A stretch of 64,000 nucleotides of DNA from Pseudarthrobacter sp. MM222 (GCF_947090775.1 NZ_OX352321.1:3162001-3226000), one strand, 5' to 3'; numbered from the stretch's first letter, positions 52,186-64,000 are shown. Notes: generated by a model from the sequence alone, not told the origin. Program-made: numbers and translations.

Positions 52186-53937
52186 TCAGCGCAGCGGAAC
52201 GATATCCTCGACGCCCAGTCGCGCGGCGTCGGCGGATTCATCATCCGGCTGCTCCTGGCTCAACCGCTCGGCGTCGACCCGGGCCAGGTAATGCTTGATT
52301 TCACTCTCGCGCTGCGCATCGCTCCAGCCGAGAACATCCCCCATAAGTTTAGCGACTACCGGAGCGGCGGATGCGCCCCGGTCCCACGCCTCGATGGAGA
52401 TGCGGGTGCGCCGGGTCAAAACGTCCTGAACGTGGCGGGCCCCTTCATGGGTGGCGGCGTATACGGCCTCGGCGCCGAGGTAGTCGTCCGCTCCCGGCAG
52501 TGGTTCCGCCAGTTCCGGGCGTTCGGCGATGAGCGCCAGCACCTCGGGGGTCATGGCGCCGTAGCGGTTAAGCAGGTGCTCGATCCGGGCCACGTGGATG
52601 CCCGACTCTTCCGCCATCCGGTTCCGCCTGTTCCAAGCGGCCTTGAAGCCGCTCGCGCCGAGCAGCGGAATGGTTTCCGTGCAGCTGTCCGGGACGCGTT
52701 CATCCATGCTGCGGGTCGCCTCGTCAACGGCGTCCCTGGCCATGACGCGGTAGGTGGTCCATTTGCCGCCGGCCACGACGACGAGGCCGGGCACCGGATG
52801 GGCCACGACGTGTTCGCGGGAAAGTTTGGCGGTGGAATCGTTTTCGCCGGCCAGCAGCGGGCGCAGCCCGGCATAGACGCCCTCGACGTCCTCGCGGGTG
52901 AGCGGGCGTTTCAGGACCTTGTTGACGTGCTCGAGGATGTAGTCGATGTCCTTGCTGGAGGCCGCCGGGTGGGCCTTGTCCAGGTGCCAGTCGGTGTCGG
53001 TGGTCCCGATGATCCAGTGCCGGCCCCAGGGAATGACGAAGAGCACGGATTTCTCGGTCCGCAGGATGAGCCCCACCGTGGACTGGAAGCGGTCCCGCGG
53101 GACCACCAGGTGGATGCCCTTGGAGGCGCGGACCTTGAGCTGGCCGCGGTCTGTGACCATGGCCTGGGTCTCGTCGGTCCAGACGCCGGTGGCGTTGATG
53201 ACCTGCTTGGCGTGGACGTTGAACGTGGAGCCGTCCTCATGGTTGATCACCTTGGCGCCGACCACGCGTTCGCCCTCGCGCAGGAAGGCCACCACGGCTG
53301 TCTGGTTCACCGCGTGGGCTCCGTAGTACGCGGCGGTGCGGATGAGGTTGGCAACATATTTGGCGTCGTCGACCTGGCCGTCGTAGTACCGGATGGAGCC
53401 CACGAAGGCGTCGTCCTTGAGGCTGGGCGCGGCGCGCAGGGTGCCGCGGCGGGTCAGGTGTTTGTGGAACGGCACGCCGCGGCTGTGGCCGCCGGTGATG
53501 GACATCGCGTCGTACAGGGCGATGCCTGCGCCGATGTAGGGCCGCTCGAGGAACGGCTTGGTGAGCGGGTACAGGAACGGGACCGGCCGGGCCAGGTGCG
53601 GGGCGAGCACCGAGAGAATCAGGCCGCGCTCGTGCAACGCCTCCTTGACCAGCCCGAAGTCGAGCATCTCAAGGTAACGGAGGCCGCCATGGATGAGCTT
53701 CGAGGACCGCGAGGAAGTTCCGGCGGCCCAGTCGTTCGCCTCCACGATGCCCACGCTCAGGCCGCGCGTGACGGCGTCAAGGGCGGCGCCGGTGCCGACG
53801 ATGCCGCCGCCCACGATCAGGATGTCGAGTTCCCTGCCCGGCTCCGTGGAGCCCTTGAGCACCGCCATTGAAGCCTCGCGCTCGGCAGGGCCCAGCGCAC
53901 CTCCGGCCACGGGAGAACCGCCGGGAAAACTGTTCAT
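52186..53937 (-). CDS. glpD: Aerobic glycerol-3-phosphate dehydrogenase
   Basis: 583 residues. FAD-dependent membrane-bound enzyme oxidising glycerol-3-phosphate to DHAP. The Rossmann loop ILIVGGGIVGTGAALDAV sits near residue 40, after which come SSRSSKLIHGGLRYLE and the FAD/substrate segments KGIHLVVPRDRF and WGRHWIIGTTDTDWHLD; AGGKWTTYRVMA is also characteristic. The C-terminal DAO_C domain follows. The ATG at 53937 has GGAGG six bases upstream, which fixes the start. It is monocistronic with EIIA perhaps co-transcribed. Confidence 0.96.
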   Translation of the reverse strand: MNSFPGGSPVAGGALGPAEREASMAVLKGSTEPGRELDILIVGGGIVGTGAALDAVTRGLSVGIVEANDWAAGTSSRSSKLIHGGLRYLEMLDFGLVKEALHERGLILSVLAPHLARPVPFLYPLTKPFLERPYIGAGIALYDAMSITGGHSRGVPFHKHLTRRGTLRAAPSLKDDAFVGSIRYYDGQVDDAKYVANLIRTAAYYGAHAVNQTAVVAFLREGERVVGAKVINHEDGSTFNVHAKQVINATGVWTDETQAMVTDRGQLKVRASKGIHLVVPRDRFQSTVGLILRTEKSVLFVIPWGRHWIIGTTDTDWHLDKAHPAASSKDIDYILEHVNKVLKRPLTREDVEGVYAGLRPLLAGENDSTAKLSREHVVAHPVPGLVVVAGGKWTTYRVMARDAVDEATRSMDERVPDSCTETIPLLGASGFKAAWNRRNRMAEESGIHVARIEHLLNRYGAMTPEVLALIAERPELAEPLPGADDYLGAEAVYAATHEGARHVQDVLTRRTRISIEAWDRGASAAPVVAKLMGDVLGWSDAQRESEIKHYLARVDAERLSQEQPDDESADAARLGVEDIVPLR

Positions 53938-54010
53938 GTCACGCCTCCATCCGGATCGAACCTCGTAGGGCACCAGACTACTTCCAAGTTCTCCGGATGG
54001 GCAGGGGCGG

Positions 54011-55147
54011 TCAGTTGCCTGCGTAGGGCGAAACGACGACGTCGACGCGCTGGAATTCCTTCAGGTCCGAGTAGCCTGTGGTCGCCATCGAACGGCGCAG
54101 GGCACCGATCAGGTTAGACGTTCCGTTGGTGTGGTGGCCCGGCCCGAAGAGCACTTCCTCGAGCGGACCGACCGTGCCGACGTTGACCCTGTCGCCGCGG
54201 GGATGTTCGAGGTGGTGCGCCTCCTGGCCCCAGTGCCAGCCCTTTCCGGGAGCTTCGTCGGCGCGGGCCAGGGCGCTGCCCAGCATCACGGCGTCGGCAC
54301 CCATGGCGATGGCCTTGACGATGTCACCGGAGGAACCCATGCCGCCGTCGGCGATCACGTGGACGTAGCGTCCGCCGGATTCGTCCATGTAGTCACGCCG
54401 GGCCGCCGCGACGTCGGAGATGGCGGAGGCCATCGGCGAGTGGATGCCGAGGGCGCGGCGCGTCGTCGTCGTGGCGCCGCCGCCGAAGCCGACAAGTACG
54501 CCGGCCGCGCCGGTGCGCATCAGGTGCAGAGCTGGGGTGTAGCCGGCCGCGCCGCCGACAATCACGGGGACGTCCAGTTCGTAGATGAACTGCTTGAGGT
54601 TCAGCGGTTCGTGGTCCTTCGAGACGTGCTCGGCCGAGACGGTGGTCCCGCGGATCACGAAGATGTCGACGCCGGCGGCCACGACGGTCTTGTAGTGCTC
54701 CTGGGTCCGCTGCGGAGTCAGGGAGCCGGCGACGGTAACGCCGGCGGCGCGGATCTCAGCGAGCCGTGAGGTGATCAGCTCGGGCTGGATGGGAGCCTGG
54801 TAGAGCTCCTGCATGCGGCGGGTGACAGCCGGGCTGTTGGTCTCGTCCTGGAGCGCCGCGATCTGGTCCAGCACGGATTGCGGGTCCTCATACCGGGTCC
54901 AGAGGCCCTCGAGGTCCAGCACGCCGAGTCCGCCGAGCCGGCCGAGCGCGATCACCGTCTCCGGTGACATCGCCGAATCCATCGGTGCCGCGATGACCGG
55001 CATATCGAACTTGTAGGCATCGATCTGCCAGGAAACTGATACGTCCTTGGGGTCACGCGTACGTCGGTTGGGGACAATCGCAATGTCGTCCAGGGAGTAG
55101 GCACGACGCCCACGCTTGCCACGGCCAATCTCAATCTCGTAAGTCAC
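54011..55147 (-). CDS. guaB3: GuaB3 family IMP dehydrogenase-related protein
   Basis: 378 residues. It has the IMPDH/GMPR TIM barrel: YSLDDIAIVPN, MPVIAAPMDSAMSPE and VIADGGMGSSGDIVKAIAMGADAVMLGSALA. It lacks the CBS domains, and the active-site loop reads RGTTVSAEHVS without the catalytic Cys; no cysteine occurs anywhere in the protein. Such GuaB3 proteins are widespread in actinobacteria and lack proven IMPDH activity. It starts with GTG. It lies on the same strand upstream of glpD. Confidence 0.93.
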   Translation of the reverse strand: MTYEIEIGRGKRGRRAYSLDDIAIVPNRRTRDPKDVSVSWQIDAYKFDMPVIAAPMDSAMSPETVIALGRLGGLGVLDLEGLWTRYEDPQSVLDQIAALQDETNSPAVTRRMQELYQAPIQPELITSRLAEIRAAGVTVAGSLTPQRTQEHYKTVVAAGVDIFVIRGTTVSAEHVSKDHEPLNLKQFIYELDVPVIVGGAAGYTPALHLMRTGAAGVLVGFGGGATTTTRRALGIHSPMASAISDVAAARRDYMDESGGRYVHVIADGGMGSSGDIVKAIAMGADAVMLGSALARADEAPGKGWHWGQEAHHLEHPRGDRVNVGTVGPLEEVLFGPGHHTNGTSNLIGALRRSMATTGYSDLKEFQRVDVVVSPYAGN

Positions 55148-55201
55148 TGCTCTAGGTTATCCCAGCGGACGGGAGCCTCGGCGTCGACGTACAGTGGCGT
55201 C

Positions 55202-55822
55202 ATGAACCAGCGCTGGATCTTCGATGGACACATTGCCGGGATCGGGACCGCGTCCGGCCTGCGGGCGGTAGTCGGACTATGGGCGCAGTCCCCGTTCGGG
55301 CCCTTGACCGACGCAATGGTCCAGCTCCCGTCCGGCCACCGCATCCTGCTCGCGCCAACGGAAGAAGCCGGCAGTTTCATCGGCGCCGTGTACAACTTCG
55401 ACGAGACCCGCGTCGTCCCGCTGGCGGCCTCCCTCGCCGCTGGCCAGTTGAACGTCGACGCCGGGCCGTTGCGGATCCGTGCCGGTCTCGGGGGGCGGAC
55501 GCGTCTGGGCGGCGCCGCGCGGCTGGTCCCGCGGGCCCTGGCGGTGCACCCGCGCTGGCTTCGCGCGGTCAGCCCGCTCGCGGCCCGGATCCTGCCGGGC
55601 GTCCACACGGCCGGCACAGCGAAGGGCGGCCGGCAGGAGTACTACGGCGTCACCGACCTGCACCGCATCGACTCCGCCAGCGTCAGCTGGGACGGCACCG
55701 ACGCCGGCCCGCTCGCCGCCATCCGGCCCGCCGTCGGGTTCGGCTTCAGCAGTGTTCCCCCGGAACCCAGCCTGGCCCGGGTCCGGACCACCATCGAGGG
55801 CGCTCCCGTCACTCCCCGCTGA
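55202..55822 (+). CDS. Conserved hypothetical protein
   Basis: 206 residues, MNQRWIFDGHIAGIGTASGLRAVVGLWAQSPFG... Alternating hydrophobic and polar segments with few Lys suggest a soluble beta-rich protein; there is no signal peptide or TM helix. The C-terminal third contains RQEYYGVTDLHRIDSASVSWDG. I do not know the family. Its last 14 bases overlap the end of the convergent ABC exporter gene. It is divergent from guaB3. Confidence 0.7.
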   Translation: MNQRWIFDGHIAGIGTASGLRAVVGLWAQSPFGPLTDAMVQLPSGHRILLAPTEEAGSFIGAVYNFDETRVVPLAASLAAGQLNVDAGPLRIRAGLGGRTRLGGAARLVPRALAVHPRWLRAVSPLAARILPGVHTAGTAKGGRQEYYGVTDLHRIDSASVSWDGTDAGPLAAIRPAVGFGFSSVPPEPSLARVRTTIEGAPVTPR

Positions 55823-57659
55823 CGTTCTCCGGGTCCGGAACGGTGAGCTGGGACTCGAACATCCGGTAATAACGGCCCCGCAACGCCACGAGTTCCTTGT
55901 GGGTGCCCTGTTCCACGACCCGGCCCTCCTCCAGCATGTACACGACGTCCGCCTTCTCGATCGTCGCGAGCCGGTGGCTGATGGCAATGATCGTGCTGCT
56001 GCGGTCCGCGAAAAGGCGCGTGAAGATCCGGTGCTCGGCCAGCGCGTCGATAGCCGAGGTGGGCTCGTCCATCACCATGAAGGAGGCACTGCGGTAGAAG
56101 TTGCGGGCCATCGCGAGACGCTGCCACTGACCGCCGGACAGCCCGCTCCCCTTCCGCCCGCGCGGATCCTCCATCCAGTTGCTGACGTGGTTGTCCAGCC
56201 CGTTGGGCAGCTTTCTCAGGAAGTCCAACGCCTCGGCATCGGCCGCGGCCCGGCGGATCCGCCCGTCGTTCCGGGGCGAGTCGACGTCGCCGAAGAAAAT
56301 GTTCTCGGCAGCGGTGGCGAACTCGTACTTGAGGAATTCCTGGCTCAGCACCGCCAGATGGCGGTGCCAGGACTTCACGTCCACGGCGGCGAGGTCGACG
56401 CCGTCGAGCAGCACCTGTCCGGAGTCCGGGCGGTACAACCCTGCGAGGATCCGGATCAGGGTGGACTTGCCTGCACCGTTCTCCCCGACGATGGCGATGT
56501 GCTGGCCCTCCTTGATGGTCAGCGAGATGCCCCTGATGACCTCCAGGTCGCTGCCGGTGTAAGTGAAACGGATGTCCCGCAGTTCCACCGTCGCCGGTGC
56601 CTGCAGCAGGGGCGGGGCGTGGCTGGAGTGCACCGGCAGTGCCATGAACAGCTCGTAATCCTTGAGGTTCGCCAGGTCCTCGTCGATCGAGCTGAGCGAG
56701 GAAACCAGGTTGTTGGCGGTAGACAGGGCGCGGCTGACGATCTGCTGGACATAGAGGAACTGCCCCACCGGCTGGGCCCGCGCGATGATCTGGCCCACCA
56801 CCCAGATCAACGAAACCACCTCCGCCCCGTACTGCAGGGCGTCGGCCGCGAGCTGCTTGGGGATGTAGCGTTTCTGGAAATCCAGCCGGCGCTTCTCGTC
56901 CGCGTCCCGCAGCCGGGAGCGCAGCCCCATCAGATAGCCGACGATCCCGTAAAGGCGCATCTCGGCGATGTGCTGCGGGCGCAGGAGATTGGTCTCGATC
57001 ATCCGGCGCTGCCGGCGGGAATCCACCTGGGTGTTCCAGTGCGCGATCTGTTCACGCGAAAGTTTGAACTGCAGGTACACGCTGGGCACGATCGCCACCA
57101 GGACGATCACCGCGATCCACCAGCTGACCAGCAGCAGGGCGCCGATGGCCAGGATCACCGAGACCAGCTGCGTGAAGATGGCCGCGATCCGGTCCAGCAC
57201 CCGGGCGTAGGAATCGGAGAAGCGTTTGGCCCGGTCGTAGAGGTCGACCGTTTCCTTGTCGTCATAGCGCCAGAATTCAAGCGCCAGGAACCGCTCGTAC
57301 ATCAGGTCCCCGACGATCGCCCCCACCCGGAAACTCATCAGCTGCTGGATGTAGCGGTCGACGCTGCTGAACGCACCCCAAAACAGGCCCAGGGCCGCGG
57401 TGATGACAACGTACACGACGGCCTGCTGGCCCGCCGCGGCGTCCCCGGCGTAGGCCGCGGCCAGCGCCGTCGTGGTCAGGGCCGCGAAGTAGGTGGTGAC
57501 CAGCGGCAGCAGGGCCGAGATGAGCGAGCCCACAATCTTCATCACCACGGCGGCCGGCGAGGCCCGGAAACTGACGCGGAGCACCTGCGCGACGGCGCGG
57601 GCGTACGGTCTCAGCGCAAGCTTGCGCTTCGGCTCGTGCGCGGGACGAAGTTCGGACAT
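55809..57659 (-). CDS. ABC exporter (fused TMD and ATPase)
   Basis: 616 residues. Six TM helices (about 30-330) precede the nucleotide-binding domain, which has Walker A GENGAGKST, signature LSGGQWQRLAMARN, Walker B FMVMDEPTSAIDALAEH and H-loop AISHR. The half-transporter would work as a homodimer; partners are not seen. The substrate is unknown; the family includes lipid and peptide exporters. The N-terminus is cytoplasmic and basic. A perfect palindrome lies upstream. Confidence 0.93.
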   Translation of the reverse strand: MSELRPAHEPKRKLALRPYARAVAQVLRVSFRASPAAVVMKIVGSLISALLPLVTTYFAALTTTALAAAYAGDAAAGQQAVVYVVITAALGLFWGAFSSVDRYIQQLMSFRVGAIVGDLMYERFLALEFWRYDDKETVDLYDRAKRFSDSYARVLDRIAAIFTQLVSVILAIGALLLVSWWIAVIVLVAIVPSVYLQFKLSREQIAHWNTQVDSRRQRRMIETNLLRPQHIAEMRLYGIVGYLMGLRSRLRDADEKRRLDFQKRYIPKQLAADALQYGAEVVSLIWVVGQIIARAQPVGQFLYVQQIVSRALSTANNLVSSLSSIDEDLANLKDYELFMALPVHSSHAPPLLQAPATVELRDIRFTYTGSDLEVIRGISLTIKEGQHIAIVGENGAGKSTLIRILAGLYRPDSGQVLLDGVDLAAVDVKSWHRHLAVLSQEFLKYEFATAAENIFFGDVDSPRNDGRIRRAAADAEALDFLRKLPNGLDNHVSNWMEDPRGRKGSGLSGGQWQRLAMARNFYRSASFMVMDEPTSAIDALAEHRIFTRLFADRSSTIIAISHRLATIEKADVVYMLEEGRVVEQGTHKELVALRGRYYRMFESQLTVPDPENVSGE

Positions 57660-57705
57660 GGCTTCAGCCTAGTTGTGGGGTCCGACAGGCACTTGCCCCC
57701 GGACA

Positions 57706-57743
57706 TGAACGGGCCATGGGGAGCGCTCCCCATGGCCCGTTCA
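57706..57743. terminator. 38-base perfect palindrome between guaB and the ABC exporter
   Basis: Arms of 19 bases (57706-57724 and 57725-57743) are exact inverted complements with no spacer, ending in TGAACGGGCC and GGCCCGTTCA. It lies 18 bases after the guaB stop, so it is probably the guaB terminator, forming a long hairpin in RNA. Confidence 0.75.
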
Positions 57744-57760
57744 CGCGATCCGTCGAGGGC

Positions 57761-59335
<1,575 letters not shown>

Positions 59336-59452
59336 TCATTACGGGCATGGCCTGTGCAGAAGTGTTGAATAAATAGTAGAACCTTGGCGGCGATCCCCAT
59401 ATTCCGGGGCGCAAATGTGAGCAACGGCATCCCCGCTGCTGCCTCCGGCGGG

Positions 59453-61534
59453 CTACTTCCAGCCGGTGGCCGCCAGCAGCCGCTGTTCGAACATCGGGAT
59501 CATGCTCTGGACGTAGGTCTTGGTCAGGTGGTTGTCGTCCTTGTAGACGTACACGTTGCCGACGACGGCGGGGCAGGTGCCGCCGGCGCAGATGAAGTCG
59601 CTGAGGTCCATCAGGTGCAGCCCGGGGACTTTCCCACGGTAGGCGTCCAGCGGCGAGGAGCCGGCCAGGGATTCCTGCAGCGGTACGTTGCACTGCGGGG
59701 CGCCCGGGCCGTGCTTCTGTACGCATTCGGGCATGTTCTGGCCGAAGCGCGGATTGTCGCGGACACCCACCACGTCGATGCCGGCGTCCGTGAACGGCTT
59801 AATGCCTTCAAGGTAGCCGGGCACCTCGGTCTCGAACGGCGCCCCGATGTGCGTCAGCGAAGCCACCGTGAAGACAGCGTCCGGGCGGTGTTCCTGGACG
59901 TAGGCGGCGCTGGCCTTGTTGAAGGCGTTGCACCCGGCGTCGCGGTCCGGGGACTCGCCGCCGAAGCGGCAGTTGCCCTTGAGCAGGGCAACGACCTCCC
60001 AGCCGCGGGAACGGGCGATGGGGCCGAGGGCGGCCATGTACTGCTGGGCATGCGAGTCGCCGAGCACCACGATCCGCTTCGTGACCGTCTCCGGCGGGCT
60101 GTTCTGCAGGCACCCGGCCAGCAGCGGGTCGCTTGGGACGTTTCCGTCCGTGCAGAGGCCATCGATGTCCGCCCACTCGTTTTTCATCGCGACCGGGGCC
60201 GGGATGATCTTGGCGTCCGGCGTCGGTTTGCCGGCATTTTCGGGGGCCAGGGCCGCGGCTCCCGGGGTCAGTTCCCTGGGCTGAGACGCCGCCGCGGCCT
60301 CGTCGGCCAGCAGTTTGCTCTGCCACACCGAAACCGGGCCCGCGAGGAGGACACCGCACGCCACGATCACGACGGCGGTCCGCCAGGTCCGCAGCTTCGG
60401 CCAGTGCCAGTCGCGCAGCGGCTTCTCCACGAACCGCGTGGTGAGCACCGCCAGTACGACGGACGCGGCCACAATGGCCAGGCCTTGCACCAGGTTCGGT
60501 GAGCTGATCCCCGTCGCGGCCAGGCCCAGCACCAGCAGCGGCCAGTGCCACAGGTACAGCGCGTAGGAGTTGTCACCAAGGGCAACGAGCGGCTTCCAGG
60601 TCAGGAAGCGGTCGACGCCGAAGCGGCTGCCACTCTGCCCGGCCACAATGATGGCGGCCGCGGCGAGGGTGGGCCACAGCGCGATGAAACCCGGGAAGGA
60701 ACGGTCCACGGTGAGCAACAGCCCGCAGGACAGCATGGCGGCAAGGCCCGTCCAGCCGAGCACCACCCGCAGCGCCCGGCCGGGCTTGAGGTGGGGCAGG
60801 GCGAGGGCCAGCAGGGAGCCGAGGGCGAATTCCCAGAGCCGGGTGCGGGTGTCGAAATAGGCGTAGGCCTGGTTAGTGGCGGTCTGCTGGATGGAATACA
60901 GCAGTGAGGCGACGAAGATGGCGCCGAAGGCCGCGGCCAGCAGCGCCGGGTAACCCAGCCTGTCCTGCACCGTCGGCCAGCGTCGAAGGAGCCGGTGCAG
61001 CAGGGCCGCGCCGGCGAACACGAGCGGCCAGAGCAGGAAGACCTGGCCCTGGATGGACAATGACCAGAAGTGCTGCAGGGGGCTGGCCCCGGAATGGTCC
61101 TGGGCGTAGTAGTCGACGGCGGTATCCGCCAGCAGCCAGTTCTGCCGGTACAGCAGGGAAGCCCAGGCCTGATCCAGCACATCCGGCCAGCGGCTCTCCG
61201 GGAGGATGACCCGGGTGCCGGCCAGGACGCCAAGAATGACGACAACGACGGCCGGCAGCAGCCGCTTGAGCAGGTGGAGCCAATGGCTCACGAGCTTCAG
61301 GGGCTTCCCGCTTTCCACTTTCCGGGCGAAGCTGAGCGTCATCAGGAAGGCGGAAATGAGCAGGAAGATGTCCACCCCGCCGGAGACCCGGCCGAGCCAC
61401 ACGTGGTACGTGACCACCATGAGGACGGCGAGAGCCCGGAGGCCCTGGACTTCCGGGCGGTAACTGGATTTTTGGCGCGCCAAGGAACCCGCTTCCGCGG
61501 CACGCGGGCTGGCGATGGTTCGCTCGTTCGACAC
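59453..61534 (-). CDS. Acyltransferase family protein with a C-terminal SGNH domain (OafA-like)
   Basis: 693 residues. The N-terminal acyltransferase-3 domain has RPEVQGLRALAVLMVVTYHVW, with the catalytic-site His, and GGVDIFLLISAFL, over ten TM helices to about residue 380. After a low-complexity linker comes an SGNH domain: VVLGDSHAQQYM (block I Ser) and a C-terminal DDNHLTKTYVQ (Asp/His). Such proteins O-acylate cell-surface polysaccharide or peptidoglycan. It starts with GTG and has AAGGG upstream. Confidence 0.92.
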   Translation of the reverse strand: MSNERTIASPRAAEAGSLARQKSSYRPEVQGLRALAVLMVVTYHVWLGRVSGGVDIFLLISAFLMTLSFARKVESGKPLKLVSHWLHLLKRLLPAVVVVILGVLAGTRVILPESRWPDVLDQAWASLLYRQNWLLADTAVDYYAQDHSGASPLQHFWSLSIQGQVFLLWPLVFAGAALLHRLLRRWPTVQDRLGYPALLAAAFGAIFVASLLYSIQQTATNQAYAYFDTRTRLWEFALGSLLALALPHLKPGRALRVVLGWTGLAAMLSCGLLLTVDRSFPGFIALWPTLAAAAIIVAGQSGSRFGVDRFLTWKPLVALGDNSYALYLWHWPLLVLGLAATGISSPNLVQGLAIVAASVVLAVLTTRFVEKPLRDWHWPKLRTWRTAVVIVACGVLLAGPVSVWQSKLLADEAAAASQPRELTPGAAALAPENAGKPTPDAKIIPAPVAMKNEWADIDGLCTDGNVPSDPLLAGCLQNSPPETVTKRIVVLGDSHAQQYMAALGPIARSRGWEVVALLKGNCRFGGESPDRDAGCNAFNKASAAYVQEHRPDAVFTVASLTHIGAPFETEVPGYLEGIKPFTDAGIDVVGVRDNPRFGQNMPECVQKHGPGAPQCNVPLQESLAGSSPLDAYRGKVPGLHLMDLSDFICAGGTCPAVVGNVYVYKDDNHLTKTYVQSMIPMFEQRLLAATGWK

Positions 61535-61639
61535 AAATAGACCCTTCAGGCCGGATTACAAAGCATCAATGTTACCGAACCGTAATCTTCCTGGCCAATC
61601 ACGGGGCTGCCGCGGGAGCCGTCCCCAAGCCTGATATGG

Positions 61640-61679
61640 CAGGAGGGCCGGACCAGCTGCTGCTGGTCCGGCCCTCCTG
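61640..61679 (-). terminator. 18-base-pair hairpin after groL
   Basis: Arms at 61640-61657 and 61662-61679 are exactly complementary with a four-base loop (start CAGGAGGGCC). It lies 55 bases beyond the groL stop and upstream of the acyltransferase gene. Confidence 0.75.
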
Positions 61680-61733
61680 TTGTGGAACTGGTGTTCAGAA
61701 TGCTACGACGCCAGGTGGCGCCTGCGGCGTTCC

Positions 61734-63356
<1,623 letters not shown>

Positions 63357-63366
63357 TCAAGACAGA

Positions 63367-63411
63367 ACCCCGCGCAACTGACCCGTCAAAGAAGGATCGG
63401 CGGCGCGGGGT
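63367..63411 (-). other. Intercistronic hairpin between groES and groL
   Basis: ACCCCGCGC and GCGCGGGGT arms (nine base pairs) surround a 27-base loop. It may set the relative amounts of GroES and GroEL by processing or partial termination. Confidence 0.5.
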
Positions 63412-63420
63412 CCAAGAGAG

Positions 63421-63717
63421 TTACTTTACGACGATCGCCAGGACGTCGCGGGCGGACAGCACGAGGTACTCGGTGCCGCCGGTCTTGACTTCGGTTCCGC
63501 CGTACTTGGAGTAGATGACGACGTCGCCGACGGTGACATCGATCGGGACGCGGTTGCCGTTGTCGTCGAAGCGGCCGGGGCCTACTGCGACAACTTCGCC
63601 TTCCTGCGGCTTTTCCTGCGCGGAGTCCGGGATAACCAGGCCGGAAGCCGTGGTCTGCTCGGCTTCGAGCGGGCGGACAACAATACGATCCTCAAGAGGC
63701 TTAATAGAGACCGACAA
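63421..63717 (-). CDS. groS: Co-chaperonin GroES
   Basis: 98 residues. The start is TTG with AGGAGAGG five bases upstream. The mobile-loop region [48 protein letters not shown] and the C-terminal DVLAIV are canonical. It caps GroEL. It is the first gene of the CIRCE-controlled groES-groL operon. Confidence 0.98.
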   Translation of the reverse strand: MSVSIKPLEDRIVVRPLEAEQTTASGLVIPDSAQEKPQEGEVVAVGPGRFDDNGNRVPIDVTVGDVVIYSKYGGTEVKTGGTEYLVLSARDVLAIVVK

Positions 63718-63824
63718 GGACCTCTCCTATTCGTCAGCAAATTCGTGGACTTTAAGCTGTGGTGCCATGGCGTACAGACCGTCGTCGCGGTGCCGGCAGC
63801 AGCCAGGCTGTGAAGCTTCAGGTG

Positions 63825-63851
63825 TTAGCACCCTCCTAGGGAGAGTGCTAA
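63825..63851 (-). promoter_or_regulatory. CIRCE operator 1 of groES
   Basis: TTAGCACCC, nine bases and GAGTGCTAA: one mismatch to the CIRCE consensus. It lies downstream of the -10, so bound HrcA would block initiation. Confidence 0.9.
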
Positions 63852-63856
63852 GGACG

Positions 63857-63886
63857 ACTCTATGTAAATGGTTAGCACTCGGTCAA
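63857..63886 (-). promoter_or_regulatory. groES promoter
   Basis: TTGACC (63886-63881) and TAGAGT (63862-63857) are spaced by 18 bases on the minus strand, between and partly overlapping the two CIRCE sites. Confidence 0.6.
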
Positions 63887-63898
63887 GGCGAGTGCCAG
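63872..63898 (-). promoter_or_regulatory. CIRCE operator 2 of groES
   Basis: TTAGCACTC, nine bases and GAGTGCCAG: the first arm is exact and the second has two mismatches. It overlaps the -35 element. Confidence 0.75.
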
Positions 63899-63955
63899 AA
63901 ATACGTCGGGAGTGAACGCCCCGGGGCGCGCTATGGCAGGTTTCGGGGCCGAGGC

Positions 63956-64000
63956 CTAGCGTCCTCCGAGGTCCTCGAAGTCCACGTCCTCGCCCTCGTC
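63956..64000 (-). CDS. C-terminal end of an unidentified protein (partial)
   Basis: Only 14 residues are in view (DEGEDVDFEDLGGR followed by TAG), read from the right edge on the minus strand. The acidic end is not diagnostic and the gene is not identified. It lies about 60 bases upstream of the groES CIRCE sites. Confidence 0.55.
   Translation of the reverse strand, partial: DEGEDVDFEDLGGR

Overview
The window is high-GC DNA from an actinobacterium, most likely of the Micrococcaceae (Arthrobacter/Pseudarthrobacter type). Four things support this: GTG and TTG starts are common; groES-groL carries CIRCE operators; a guaB3 paralogue lies near guaA and guaB; and the neighbourhood rimJ-galU / 5-FCL-ruc has the divergent layout known from mycobacteria. 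Most of it is chromosomal housekeeping sequence. No rRNA, CRISPR array or intact mobile element is visible.

Layout. 1-5.7 kb: a truncated peptide-type ABC binding lipoprotein, an OmpR/HK two-component system, a proline-rich exported protein, an eight-cysteine exported protein and a DoxX protein. 5.7-14.3 kb: ychF, rmuC, ispH, a membrane protein, xseA-xseB, a PPK2 kinase and an AlaA-type aminotransferase. 14.3-18 kb: a four-gene, overlap-coupled osmoprotectant ABC importer. 18-27.5 kb: rsgA with a short structured leader ORF, a NUDIX protein, a pirin, an N-acetylglucosamine-kinase-like protein, a nitronate monooxygenase, a LysR/MFS divergent pair and a CGS/Lrp divergent pair. 27.5-33 kb: a second MFS/Lrp pair, CorA, a small membrane protein and an ABC-F ATPase behind a terminator-like leader.

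33-38.6 kb is an accessory pocket. It holds a zinc metallopeptidase lipoprotein, a patatin-like lipase behind an unusual leader, a possible transposase scrap, a hypothetical gene with an unclear 5' end, two decayed genes, a small hypothetical gene and an EccA/CbbX-like AAA ATPase. It ends at the 3' side of a tRNA-Ala(CGC) gene.

39-48 kb: a membrane protein with an apparent frameshift, rimJ-like, galU, 5-formyl-THF cyclo-ligase, a ruc/FmdB zinc-ribbon gene under a CIRCE-like operator, a SAF-domain protein and a 1392-residue SF1-helicase-like protein with altered ATPase motifs. 48-64 kb: guaA, DUF3817-type protein, SURF1, a PTS EIIA, glpD, guaB3, a hypothetical gene, an ABC exporter, guaB, an acyltransferase, groL and groES.

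The most interesting points are the patatin leader, which combines a strong ribosome site, a 19-codon ORF ending in Arg-Leu-Arg and competing stems; the ABC-F attenuator; CIRCE control of the ruc gene; and the degenerate helicase-like protein. All functional statements come from reading sequence and motifs; no database search was run.
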